Shown: piece by piece, positions 26,671-33,580 of the stretch
How positions within the stretch are numbered: the stretch's first letter is position 1
Layout of the letters: each line of letters begins with the position of its first letter
Origin: Parabacteroides sp.
GTDB lineage: Bacteria > Bacteroidota > Bacteroidia > Bacteroidales > Tannerellaceae
Direction: 5' to 3'
DNA length: 33,718 nt
Assembly: GCA_017481945.1 (NCBI GenBank)
Contig: JAFUOJ010000012.1
Span: 1 to 33,718, forward strand
The notes under the pieces: model-generated
Database searches by the model: none
Seen by the model: only the letters and a program-made list of their open reading frames with translations
What the model was told of the DNA's origin: nothing
Made by a program: the position numbers and the translations under genes

Positions 26671-28701
26671 ATGAGAAAACTATTAAATGTATGTATTCTG
26701 TTGTGCATAGTTGTTGCAGGTTATGCACAGTTTAGTATGAATGGACAAAAAGGTCCTGAAATATCGGTAAATGGAGAGGTGGTACTCAGTGCTCCGGAAG
26801 AGGGATTGTGGGGTGTTGCTGCAGGGTGGAGTCATGATTGGCCTACTGATTGGATGTATGCAAATCCGGATAGTACGGTACAGTCAGGAGCATGGACCGT
26901 AGCGTATGGTAGTTTAGATTTCCCCAATGGTAAAATGTTGTTGCGTGATTCCTATCGAGTACGTCCCAATGGATTATTACAGTGTGTACGTCGTTTTGAG
27001 TGGAAAGGAGAAGAGACTTTAAGGAATATCACTTTATCTGTTCGTTTACGAATGAAGGGAAAACAGTTGATGCCTTTTATGCCTGGCATTTTGTATTATG
27101 GAAACAAAATGGGGGCAAAGGTTAATCCTAATATTATTCCGGTGTATGAAGGAAAAGCAGGGGAGTTTGCTATTTTCGAGGATCATCGTTACCCTATGCC
27201 GTTTGCTATGTTAGAGGATGTACAAGCTAAACGAGCTGCTGCAATACATGTTACGCCGAGTCCCGTACGAGGAGCTGTTTTACAGGATCAATGGTGGTCA
27301 TTTGGTGTGGAAACACAGGAAAATTGGACAGACTTTGTATTGTATAGTGGTCCGATTGGTTACAATCGTCAGCATAGTATAGCGAAAGCATTACAGAAGA
27401 AACCTATGCGTTATACCAATACCTATATTAATATGGAACCGAATCAGGTTATTGAAAAGGAATTTTATATAGAACTTTATCCTATTGAAGAGGAGGGTAG
27501 TGGTTTTCAACGACCGGTTTATACCTCTTTAGATTTGCACAAACCGTATGATGTGGAACGTTATCCTACTTTTGATGAGATCATCGAAGGAAAATATCGT
27601 CAGGCTAAACTGCGTTGGATAGATCAGGGTGCTGTTAAAGGATTTAATATGTATGACCCGATTAAAAGAACTGAAATTGTAATGGGATGGTGCGGGCAGG
27701 CTGATTCTCCTGGTTATTCTTTGCAACGTTTAAATAGTAAAATCGACGATCCTGAAATACCGAATATGGTACAACAATCGTTAGATTTCTTGACAACCTA
27801 TCCGATGGCCGATAAAGAGGGTTTATTCCGTACAGAGTATCGTTTGAAAGATGGTATTTTTAAAGCAGGAGATCATGTCTCTTGTGGACAGGCAATGTAT
27901 AATATGGCGAAAGCAATTGAGGCTGGACGTAAAAATAAGCAATATGATACTTCTAAATGGGAAACTTTTCTAAAGAAGGTGACAGATGCACAGGCTGAGC
28001 GTATTTTGGGAGATCAGTGGAATCCCTATTCAACCGCAGAAGGTTTTTATATTGCTCCATTGGCAATTGCTGCTAAATTATTTAAGAATGATGTTTACAA
28101 ACAGGCCGCGATGAAGGCTGCACAGGTTTTTGCAGATCGTCATTTAAAAATGAATCCGGGGTGTTATTGGGGTGGAACATTGGACGCTACCTGTGAAGAT
28201 AAAGAGGGATCCTGGGCCGCTTTCCAAGGTTTCTTAGAACTATATGAGCGTTTTGGCGAGCAAAAATGTTTGAAATGGGCTAAGCATGCGATGGACGTTT
28301 GTTTGAGTTATGTAGTTGTTTGGGATATCCCTACACCGGCTGGTCGTCTGGCAGATCATCATTTTAAGTCAACAGGTTGGACAGTTGTTTCTCCACAGAA
28401 TCAACACATAGATGTGTATGGTGTTTTGTTTGCTCCAGAAGTGTATAAGATGGGGAACCATTTAAAGGATGAACGATTGAAGAAATTGGCAAAAGTAATG
28501 TATCGTTCTTGTTATCAGTTAGTAGACGCTTTTGGTAGTCAGGGGGAACAGTTATCACAAACCAATTTTGCTCAACAAGGCGATATGAGTAACGTTCATA
28601 AATTACGTGGATTTTATTCGGAAGGTTGGACCGTTTTTTGGATTACGGCACATTATTTGAATGCTGCAGCTCGTTTCTTGGAAATAGGGGTGGAACCATA
28701 A
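26671..28701 (+). CDS. Secreted 676-residue protein, unknown family, possible carbohydrate-active enzyme
   Basis: The protein begins with a signal peptide (MRKLLNVCILLCIVVAGYAQ). The first part (about 21-300) is rich in beta strands and Trp, including WGVAAGWSHDWPTDWMY, like a sugar-binding sandwich domain. The second part (about 300-670) is helical with repeated Trp/Gly/aromatic turns: AEGFYIAPLAIAAKLF, GGTLDATCEDKEGSWAAFQGFLELYERFG and RLADHHFKSTGWTVVSPQNQHIDVYG. This is the pattern of alpha/alpha-toroid (six-hairpin) glycosidases and polysaccharide lyases. I do not recognise a specific family or catalytic residues, so enzyme activity is inference. It lies downstream of the galM lipoprotein gene but has its own promoter, with terminators on both sides. 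Confidence 0.75.
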   Translation: MRKLLNVCILLCIVVAGYAQFSMNGQKGPEISVNGEVVLSAPEEGLWGVAAGWSHDWPTDWMYANPDSTVQSGAWTVAYGSLDFPNGKMLLRDSYRVRPNGLLQCVRRFEWKGEETLRNITLSVRLRMKGKQLMPFMPGILYYGNKMGAKVNPNIIPVYEGKAGEFAIFEDHRYPMPFAMLEDVQAKRAAAIHVTPSPVRGAVLQDQWWSFGVETQENWTDFVLYSGPIGYNRQHSIAKALQKKPMRYTNTYINMEPNQVIEKEFYIELYPIEEEGSGFQRPVYTSLDLHKPYDVERYPTFDEIIEGKYRQAKLRWIDQGAVKGFNMYDPIKRTEIVMGWCGQADSPGYSLQRLNSKIDDPEIPNMVQQSLDFLTTYPMADKEGLFRTEYRLKDGIFKAGDHVSCGQAMYNMAKAIEAGRKNKQYDTSKWETFLKKVTDAQAERILGDQWNPYSTAEGFYIAPLAIAAKLFKNDVYKQAAMKAAQVFADRHLKMNPGCYWGGTLDATCEDKEGSWAAFQGFLELYERFGEQKCLKWAKHAMDVCLSYVVVWDIPTPAGRLADHHFKSTGWTVVSPQNQHIDVYGVLFAPEVYKMGNHLKDERLKKLAKVMYRSCYQLVDAFGSQGEQLSQTNFAQQGDMSNVHKLRGFYSEGWTVFWITAHYLNAAARFLEIGVEP

Positions 28702-28707
28702 AAACAT

Positions 28708-28744
28708 AAAAAATGTAGGCAATTCAAAATTGCCTACATTTTTT
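28708..28744. terminator. Bidirectional terminator between the 676-residue gene and the small protein of the zeta pair
   Basis: A perfect 17-bp stem (28708-28724 with 28728-28744) has a 3-nt CAA loop and the core TGTAGGCAATT, with six A at one end and six T at the other. It lies between convergent genes. Confidence 0.88.
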
Positions 28745-28758
28745 ATTATGTATCAAAA

Positions 28759-28929
28759 TTAATACATGCCTTTTTCTAAATCGGCAGCCTTTACACGAAA
28801 GATATTTCCATTACGAGAGAAAACTAATTCTCCTCCTTCTTTCTTTTTTTGGCTAACCAAACGTTGAAAAGCGATACGTGCTCCTTTTACTATATTTTCT
28901 TCAAATTCTCTTACTTCTTGCTCATTCAT
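28759..28929 (-). CDS. 56-residue small protein paired with the zeta-like kinase (putative antitoxin or partner)
   Basis: The protein has a helical, charged first half (MNEQEVREFEENIVKGARIAFQRL) and a short beta-like end, GELVFSRNGNIFRVKAADL. Its ATG lies inside the last codons of the kinase gene, an 8-bp overlap in a different frame, so the two are translated from one message. I recall small proteins ending in a similar KDGKIxRVKA motif beside zeta-like kinases in many bacteria, which suggests an antitoxin or partner role. That role is inference. An in-frame extension upstream to 28998 exists but would overlap the kinase gene further, and the Met at 28929 fits better. Confidence 0.75.
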   Translation of the reverse strand: MNEQEVREFEENIVKGARIAFQRLVSQKKKEGGELVFSRNGNIFRVKAADLEKGMY

Positions 28930-29497
28930 GATGTTCAAGTTTTGTATAAACAATCGAATTATATATCTCTTTTTTCTCCCTCTTGAAGCCTTTGGCAATT
29001 ACTTCCATCGGCGACAAGGAGTTGTCTGCAATCATCCAGTAATCACAAATAGGAAGATAGAGTTCGAAAAGATTGTGAATACCTGCCTTATAACGACGAC
29101 GAATAGTATTCTCCGGAATGTTATGTCCTCCGGCCGCAACTCTCATTTTTACCCGTTCCACTGCTAATTCAGGTGTGTTTAACCAGAAATATAACAGCGT
29201 TACATAATATCCTTCCCTTTGTGCTTCTCGAATCAATTTGGCAACTGAACGAGTCGCCAGTGTAGTCTCCATTGCAAAAGTTTCTTTTGCAGCAATTAAT
29301 TCCTTAATGCGTTTATACATAATACGACTGGCTTCAACGGCTACCGCGATACTATCAGAATTAAAAGGGGAAAGCCCCTTGGCAATCTCATCGGAATTTA
29401 CAAACTCTTTACATTTCAACATCTCGGGGAGAATTGTAAAAGAAGCTGTCGTTTTTCCTGCTCCGTTGCAACCTGATATTATATATAAATATGGCAC
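28922..29497 (-). CDS. Zeta-toxin-like P-loop kinase
   Basis: The 191-residue protein matches the zeta/PezT-like kinase family. The Walker A loop GCNGAGKTT (Lys15) is followed by FVNSDEIAKGLSPFN with the likely catalytic Asp36. It also has ETFAMETTLATRS, and an Arg-rich lid with RVAAGGHNIPENTIRRRY. True zeta toxins phosphorylate UDP-N-acetylglucosamine, but this short chromosomal subfamily may have other substrates. The start is a GTG directly after an in-frame TAA, and no Met precedes the Walker motif. It lies first in a two-gene unit with the 56-residue protein, the reverse of the classical antitoxin-first order. Confidence 0.85.
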   Translation of the reverse strand: MPYLYIISGCNGAGKTTASFTILPEMLKCKEFVNSDEIAKGLSPFNSDSIAVAVEASRIMYKRIKELIAAKETFAMETTLATRSVAKLIREAQREGYYVTLLYFWLNTPELAVERVKMRVAAGGHNIPENTIRRRYKAGIHNLFELYLPICDYWMIADNSLSPMEVIAKGFKREKKEIYNSIVYTKLEHHE

Positions 29498-29519
29498 TAC
29501 TTACTGTCTTTTAACGCGA

Positions 29520-29527
29520 CAAAGATA
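29520..29527 (-). promoter_or_regulatory. -7 element of the zeta-like kinase gene
   Basis: The minus-strand TATCTTTG lies 22 nt before the GTG start, predicting a leader of roughly 15 nt. No -33 TTTG at standard spacing. Confidence 0.55.
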
Positions 29528-29654
29528 AAGAATAGTTTAATATGTTAGTCCTTTTTAGAATCAAAAAACACAAAAATGTGCATAAAATGTCCTGATAACC
29601 CTCTGTTTCGTAGTTAAAACAGGGCGTTTTGTGTAATTTCATAGAATTGTCATA

Positions 29655-30782
29655 TTAAATCCATAGCAAATCACTCATAATACCATCGGATATAAAAATT
29701 CCTTTTTTTGAGAGTTTTAATGTCTCGTTTTGAAGGTTTAATAGATCTTGCTGCAGGTAAGGTTCCGCCTGTTGTTTGAGATAGTTCCATTTTTCTTCGC
29801 CAAACAGTTCTTTTATCTTTTGTAATTGGATACCCCACATTGTACGTAATCGGGTAATGATAAAATCATTGTATTGAGTATTTTCATCCAATTCTTCGAT
29901 TTCAACATTAGGGGTCTCTGTCGCAATACCTTTTAGGTATAGAGGGAGTGAAGAAACGGACCATAGCCGATTACTTCCGTTATAAGAATGAGCTGCTGCT
30001 CCAATACCGATGTATTTTTTACCCAACCAGTAAGAACTGTTGTGCTGAGAGATATAACCGGGACGGGCAAAATTTGAAATTTCATAATGGAGATAACCTG
30101 CTTTTGTGAGTCTGTTTATTAAGGTAGAGAAAAGGGAAACACTTAATTCTTCATCAACTGGGGTAATTCCCCCTTCTTTTAATAATTTATAGAGGGCCGT
30201 TCTCTCTTCATAAATTAAATGATAGGCTGATATATGAGGCACATCTAATAGGATTGCCTCCTCCAAATTAAGACTCCATTCATCCAATGTCTGTCCGGGT
30301 AGACCATAGATTAAATCAATATTAATATTTGAGATACCATGTTCTTTACAAAGAGCTACAGCTCGTATCGCCTGTTCACGGTTGTGACGACGGTTGAGAA
30401 AGCGGAGATCCTTTTCTTGAAAACTTTGTACCCCCATACTGATTCGGTTGAAAGGAAGTTTTTGAAGGGAAGCAACATATTCCGGAGTCATATCATCTGG
30501 ATTCGCTTCAAGAGTAATTTCTTGACATTGACTGGTATCAAAGATACGATTAATGGCATCAAATATTTTTTCGAAATCTTTTTCCCCTAATTGAGAAGGT
30601 GTTCCTCCTCCAAAATAGATAGTTTCGATGGGTTCATTATCTATATAATCCTTCCTTAGTTCCATTTCCCGGATAATAGCTTGGATGTAGGGTGTTTTGA
30701 ACTGCATGTCTGTGCTGGAGAAAAAATCACAATAGAGACAACGTTTTGCACAAAAAGGTATGTGAATATATATTCCTGCCAC
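29655..30782 (-). CDS. hemW: HemW-like radical SAM protein (heme chaperone family)
   Basis: The 375-residue radical SAM protein has the cluster motif CAKRCLYC (Cys11, 15, 18). TIYFGGGTPSQL, EANPDDMTPEYV, RISMGVQSFQEKDLRFLNRRH and NIDLIYGLPGQTLDEW follow, typical of HemW, a heme-binding protein often mis-annotated as coproporphyrinogen oxidase HemN. The HemW-type C-terminal domain is present. I place the start at the GTG ending at 30782, giving MAGIYIHIPFC, the usual HemW beginning. The frame runs nine codons further to a TTG at 30809, which is part of the -7 promoter element. It is divergent from the EF-G paralogue. Confidence 0.9.
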   Translation of the reverse strand: MAGIYIHIPFCAKRCLYCDFFSSTDMQFKTPYIQAIIREMELRKDYIDNEPIETIYFGGGTPSQLGEKDFEKIFDAINRIFDTSQCQEITLEANPDDMTPEYVASLQKLPFNRISMGVQSFQEKDLRFLNRRHNREQAIRAVALCKEHGISNINIDLIYGLPGQTLDEWSLNLEEAILLDVPHISAYHLIYEERTALYKLLKEGGITPVDEELSVSLFSTLINRLTKAGYLHYEISNFARPGYISQHNSSYWLGKKYIGIGAAAHSYNGSNRLWSVSSLPLYLKGIATETPNVEIEELDENTQYNDFIITRLRTMWGIQLQKIKELFGEEKWNYLKQQAEPYLQQDLLNLQNETLKLSKKGIFISDGIMSDLLWI

Positions 30783-30806
30783 TGTTTGATTTGTTTTTTT
30801 ACGTAG

Positions 30807-30814
30807 CAAAGATA
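30807..30814 (-). promoter_or_regulatory. -7 element of hemW
   Basis: The minus-strand TATCTTTG lies 24 nt upstream of the GTG start. The only longer in-frame start (TTG at 30807-30809) is the end of this element, which supports the GTG start. Confidence 0.65.
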
Positions 30815-30863
30815 GTAATAAAATGCTTCTATCTCCCTTTATTACTGTATTTTATCGATTTTG

Positions 30864-30890
30864 TGTTAAATAACATGTTTTAAAAACATG
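30864..30890. promoter_or_regulatory. Overlapping palindromes upstream of the EF-G paralogue
   Basis: TGTTA-AA-TAACA (30864-30875) overlaps a perfect 8-bp-arm palindrome CATGTTTT-A-AAAACATG (30874-30890). The pair sits in the 215-bp divergent spacer between hemW and the EF-G paralogue, about 45 nt before the likely transcript start of the latter. It looks like a binding site for a dimeric regulator; identity unknown. Confidence 0.5.
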
Positions 30891-30935
30891 AACTTTTTGT
30901 CGAGTTATCTCCTTAATAATCTCTAATTTGCGGTC

Positions 30936-30954
30936 CCGTGGAAAAGGTCCACGG
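30936..30954 (+). promoter_or_regulatory. GC-rich hairpin in the leader of the EF-G paralogue
   Basis: CCGTGGA and TCCACGG form a perfect 7-bp stem around AAAGG, 44 nt before the start codon, in an otherwise AT-rich leader. A degenerate -7-like element (CTAATTTG, ending near 30930) would place the hairpin at or near the 5' end of the mRNA. It may stabilise the message or regulate translation. Confidence 0.5.
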
Positions 30955-30997
30955 TGCAATCTTTATTGTTAAATATAAATTTAAATACCTTGATATA

Positions 30998-33154
30998 ATG
31001 AAAGTATACCAAACAAATGAAATTAAGAACATCTCTATTTTGGGAAGTTCAGGCTCTGGGAAAACCACTCTCGCAGAAGCAATGCTTTACGAGGGTGGAG
31101 TTATAAAACGTCGTGGAAACGTGGAATCAGGAAACACGGTAAGCGATTATTTCCCGGTTGAGAAAGAGTATGGCTACTCTGTATTCTCGACCGTTTTCAG
31201 TGTGGAATGGCAAGGCAGAAAATTGAATTTTATTGACTGCCCGGGTTCTGACGATTTTATAGGTGGAGCTGTTTCTGCTTTAAATGTAACAGATACTGCG
31301 TTGATGGTATTGAATGCACAGTATGGTGTAGAAGTAGGTACAATCAATCAATTCCGTTATACAGAACAATTTCATAAGCCAGTTATCTTTGTTGTTAATC
31401 AATTAGATAATGATAAGGCTGATTATGATGGCACAATTGCTCAATTGCGTGATCAATGGGGTAGTAAAATTGTTCCGATTCAATATCCTGTTTCTACCGG
31501 AGCTTCATTTAATGCCGTTGTGGATGTTTTGAAAATGAAGATGTATCGTTGGAAACCAGAAGGAGGTGTTCCTGATGTATTGGAAATTCCGGCTGAAGAA
31601 ATGGATAAAGCGATGGAGCTTCATAAAGCATTGGTGGAAGCTGCTGCTGAAAACGATGATGTTTTAATGGAGAAATTCTTTGAAGAAGGAACTTTGAGTG
31701 AAGATGATATGCGAGCTGGTATTCGTGCGGGTTTGGTTACTCGTGGAATGTTCCCAGTGTTCTGTGTATGTGCAGGTCGTGATATGTGTGTACGTCGTAC
31801 ACTTGAATTCTTAGGTAATGTAGTTCCTTGTACAGATAAAATGCCACGTCCGGTAACTACTACAGGTATAGAAGTAACTCCGGAATCAGATGGATCTACA
31901 AGTTTGTTCTTCTTTAAAACGACAGTCGAACCGCATATTGGTCAAGTCTCTTATTTCAAAGTAATCTCTGGAAAGGTAAAAGAAGGAGATGATTTGGTGA
32001 ATGCAGATCGTGGTTCAAAAGAACGTATTGCACAGCTATTCTCTGTAGCAGGACAAACTCGTAATGCTGTGACAGAAATGGTAGCTGGAGATATTGGTGC
32101 CACTGTGAAGTTGAAAGATGTACGTCGGGGTAATACATTGAATGGAAAAGGTTGTGATTATCGTTTTGACTTTATTAAATATCCAGATCCAAAATACCGT
32201 CGTGCGATCAAACCGCAAAATGAGGCTGACGCTGAGAAGATGATGGAAATCTTAATGCGTATGCGTGAAGAAGACCCGACTTGGGTTATTGAACAATCTA
32301 AGGAATTGAAACAGACAATTGTTTCTGGTCAAGGGGAGTTCCATCTTCGTACATTGAAATGGAGAATTGAAAATAATGATAAATTGCCAATTGAGTTCTT
32401 CGAACCAAAGATTCCGTATCGTGAAACTATAACAAAAGCGGCTCGTGCAGATTATCGCCATAAGAAACAATCAGGTGGTGCAGGTCAGTTCGGTGAAGTT
32501 CATTTAATTATCGAACCATATTATGAAGGTATGCCTGCTCCGGATACTTATCGTTTCGGAGGACAAGAATATAAGATTAGTGTACGTGATACACAAACTG
32601 TCGAATTGGAATGGGGTGGTAAATTGGTATTTGTAAATAGTATCGTAGGAGGTGCTATTGACGCTCGTTTCCTTCCGGCTATTTTAAAAGGTATCATGGG
32701 ACGTATGGAGCAAGGACCGTTAACAGGCTCTTATGCTCGTGATGTTCGTATCATTGTTTATGATGGAAAAATGCACCCGGTTGATAGTAATGAAATTTCT
32801 TTCATGTTGGCTGGACGTAATGCATTTAGTACTGCATTTAAAGAAGCTGGTCCAAAGATTTTGGAACCGGTATATGATGTGGAAGTTTCTGTTCCGTCTG
32901 ATTATTTGGGCGACGTGATGAGTGATTTACAAGGACGTCGTGCTTTAATTATGGGTATGAATAGTGAGAAAGGTTACGAAAAACTTTTGGCGAAAGTTCC
33001 TTTGAAAGAAATGTCTACTTATTCAACTTCTTTGAGCTCTATTACGGGTGGACGTGCTTCATTTACTATGAAGTTTGCAAGCTATGAATTAGTTCCGTCA
33101 GATGTTCAAGAAAAGTTGTTGAAGGCTTATGAAGCTACTCAGTCAGAAGATTGA
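30998..33154 (+). CDS. fusA2: Elongation factor G paralogue with altered GTPase motifs (EF-G2-like)
   Basis: The 718-residue protein has EF-G's five-domain layout: a GTP-binding domain (1-270), a beta-barrel domain II near 310-390, then domains III-V ending in LQGRRALIMGM. It would promote translocation on the ribosome. G motifs differ from canonical EF-G. The P-loop is GSSGSGKT (16-23). Switch I reads YGYSV (58-62) instead of RGITI. G3 is DCPGSDDF with Ser84 where the catalytic His normally lies, and G4 is NQLD (134-137). Bacteroides thetaiotaomicron EF-G2 (fusA2) is known to lack GTPase activity and to be needed in the gut, and this protein fits that type; the symbol is by analogy. The ATG at 30998 is preferred over an upstream GTG that lies inside the leader hairpin. 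Confidence 0.88.
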   Translation: MKVYQTNEIKNISILGSSGSGKTTLAEAMLYEGGVIKRRGNVESGNTVSDYFPVEKEYGYSVFSTVFSVEWQGRKLNFIDCPGSDDFIGGAVSALNVTDTALMVLNAQYGVEVGTINQFRYTEQFHKPVIFVVNQLDNDKADYDGTIAQLRDQWGSKIVPIQYPVSTGASFNAVVDVLKMKMYRWKPEGGVPDVLEIPAEEMDKAMELHKALVEAAAENDDVLMEKFFEEGTLSEDDMRAGIRAGLVTRGMFPVFCVCAGRDMCVRRTLEFLGNVVPCTDKMPRPVTTTGIEVTPESDGSTSLFFFKTTVEPHIGQVSYFKVISGKVKEGDDLVNADRGSKERIAQLFSVAGQTRNAVTEMVAGDIGATVKLKDVRRGNTLNGKGCDYRFDFIKYPDPKYRRAIKPQNEADAEKMMEILMRMREEDPTWVIEQSKELKQTIVSGQGEFHLRTLKWRIENNDKLPIEFFEPKIPYRETITKAARADYRHKKQSGGAGQFGEVHLIIEPYYEGMPAPDTYRFGGQEYKISVRDTQTVELEWGGKLVFVNSIVGGAIDARFLPAILKGIMGRMEQGPLTGSYARDVRIIVYDGKMHPVDSNEISFMLAGRNAFSTAFKEAGPKILEPVYDVEVSVPSDYLGDVMSDLQGRRALIMGMNSEKGYEKLLAKVPLKEMSTYSTSLSSITGGRASFTMKFASYELVPSDVQEKLLKAYEATQSED

Positions 33155-33178
33155 TTTGTTTTTCATAATGGGATACTG

Positions 33179-33210
33179 AAGGCTGCTCCTGGGAAGGAGT
33201 GGCCTTTTTT
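33179..33210 (+). terminator. Terminator of the EF-G paralogue
   Basis: AAGGC-TG-CTCCT pairs with AGGAG-TG-GCCTT across a small internal mismatch, with a 4-nt loop, followed by TTTTTT. It begins 24 nt after the stop codon. Confidence 0.85.
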
Positions 33211-33229
33211 ATGTAAAGTGTTTTTCTCC

Positions 33230-33274
33230 AAATAAAAAGTCCATAGTTCTACAAGAACTATGGACTTTTTATTT
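33230..33274. terminator. Long perfect hairpin, probable bidirectional terminator
   Basis: A perfect 21-bp stem (33230-33250 with 33254-33274) has a 3-nt ACA loop. The core is GTCCATAGTTCT, with A-runs on the left arm and T-runs on the right. It lies 20 bp after the terminator of the EF-G paralogue and may be a backup terminator. Its apex recurs in inverted orientation at 33482-33497. Confidence 0.65.
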
Positions 33275-33497
33275 AATATACAGATTTTCAGTACAAAAAT
33301 AATGTATTTTTTTGATTATAAAAGAATATTAGTACCATAAAATACAAAAAATATAGAACCTATCTTTTTGATACTTTGATAATTTGATATAGAAATCGTT
33401 AAATCAGAATCAAAATGTTTTGTAAAATTCAAATTATCCTCCAGAATGTCTGCCTTTTTGAAAGGTAATAGTTGGGTATCAAGTTCTTGTAGAACTA
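33245..33497. repeat. Inverted repeat pair flanking about 220 bp upstream of the SusC/RagA-type gene
   Basis: The left copy, at the apex of the 33230-33274 hairpin (TAGTTCTACAAGAACT), is the exact reverse complement of AGTTCTTGTAGAACTA beginning at 33482. The copies match over 16 bases and enclose about 220 bp. Each copy is itself a near-palindrome, so orientation depends only on the central ACA/TGT. Confidence 0.5.
33367..33390. repeat. Three tandem 8-bp repeats TTTGATAN
   Basis: TTTGATAC, TTTGATAA and TTTGATAT run head to tail without gaps, differing only in the last base. They lie about 190 bp upstream of the SusC/RagA-type gene and could be a regulator binding array or a simple chance repeat in AT-rich DNA. 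Confidence 0.5.
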
Positions 33498-33580
33498 AGT
33501 ATTTCCTAAATATCTGATTTTTATTGGTTTGAAATAATATTGTTTAACCTAAATAAATTATTGATTTAACATTTTTGATT

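Larger units (their letters stand above)
33155..33580. other. Gene-free region upstream of the SusC/RagA-type gene
   Basis: Holds the terminator of the EF-G paralogue (33179-33210), a second 21-bp hairpin (33230-33274), three tandem 8-bp TTTGATA units (33367-33390) and a partner copy of the hairpin apex (33482-33497). A leftward-facing TATTTTTG (minus strand, 33294-33301) also lies here. No full TAnnTTTG faces the receptor gene in the present orientation. No coding frame seen. Confidence 0.6.

Noticed and set aside
28239-28558. Possible second gene or frameshift near the end of the secreted 676-residue protein
   Set aside because: The plus-strand frame is open and coherent to the stop codon and the terminator follows immediately. 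The minus-strand frame here is a shadow.
29600-29632. Hairpin-like CCCTCTGTTT...AAAACAGGG downstream of hemW
   Set aside because: The stem needs a two-base bulge and no T-tract follows on the minus strand, so it is not a convincing terminator.
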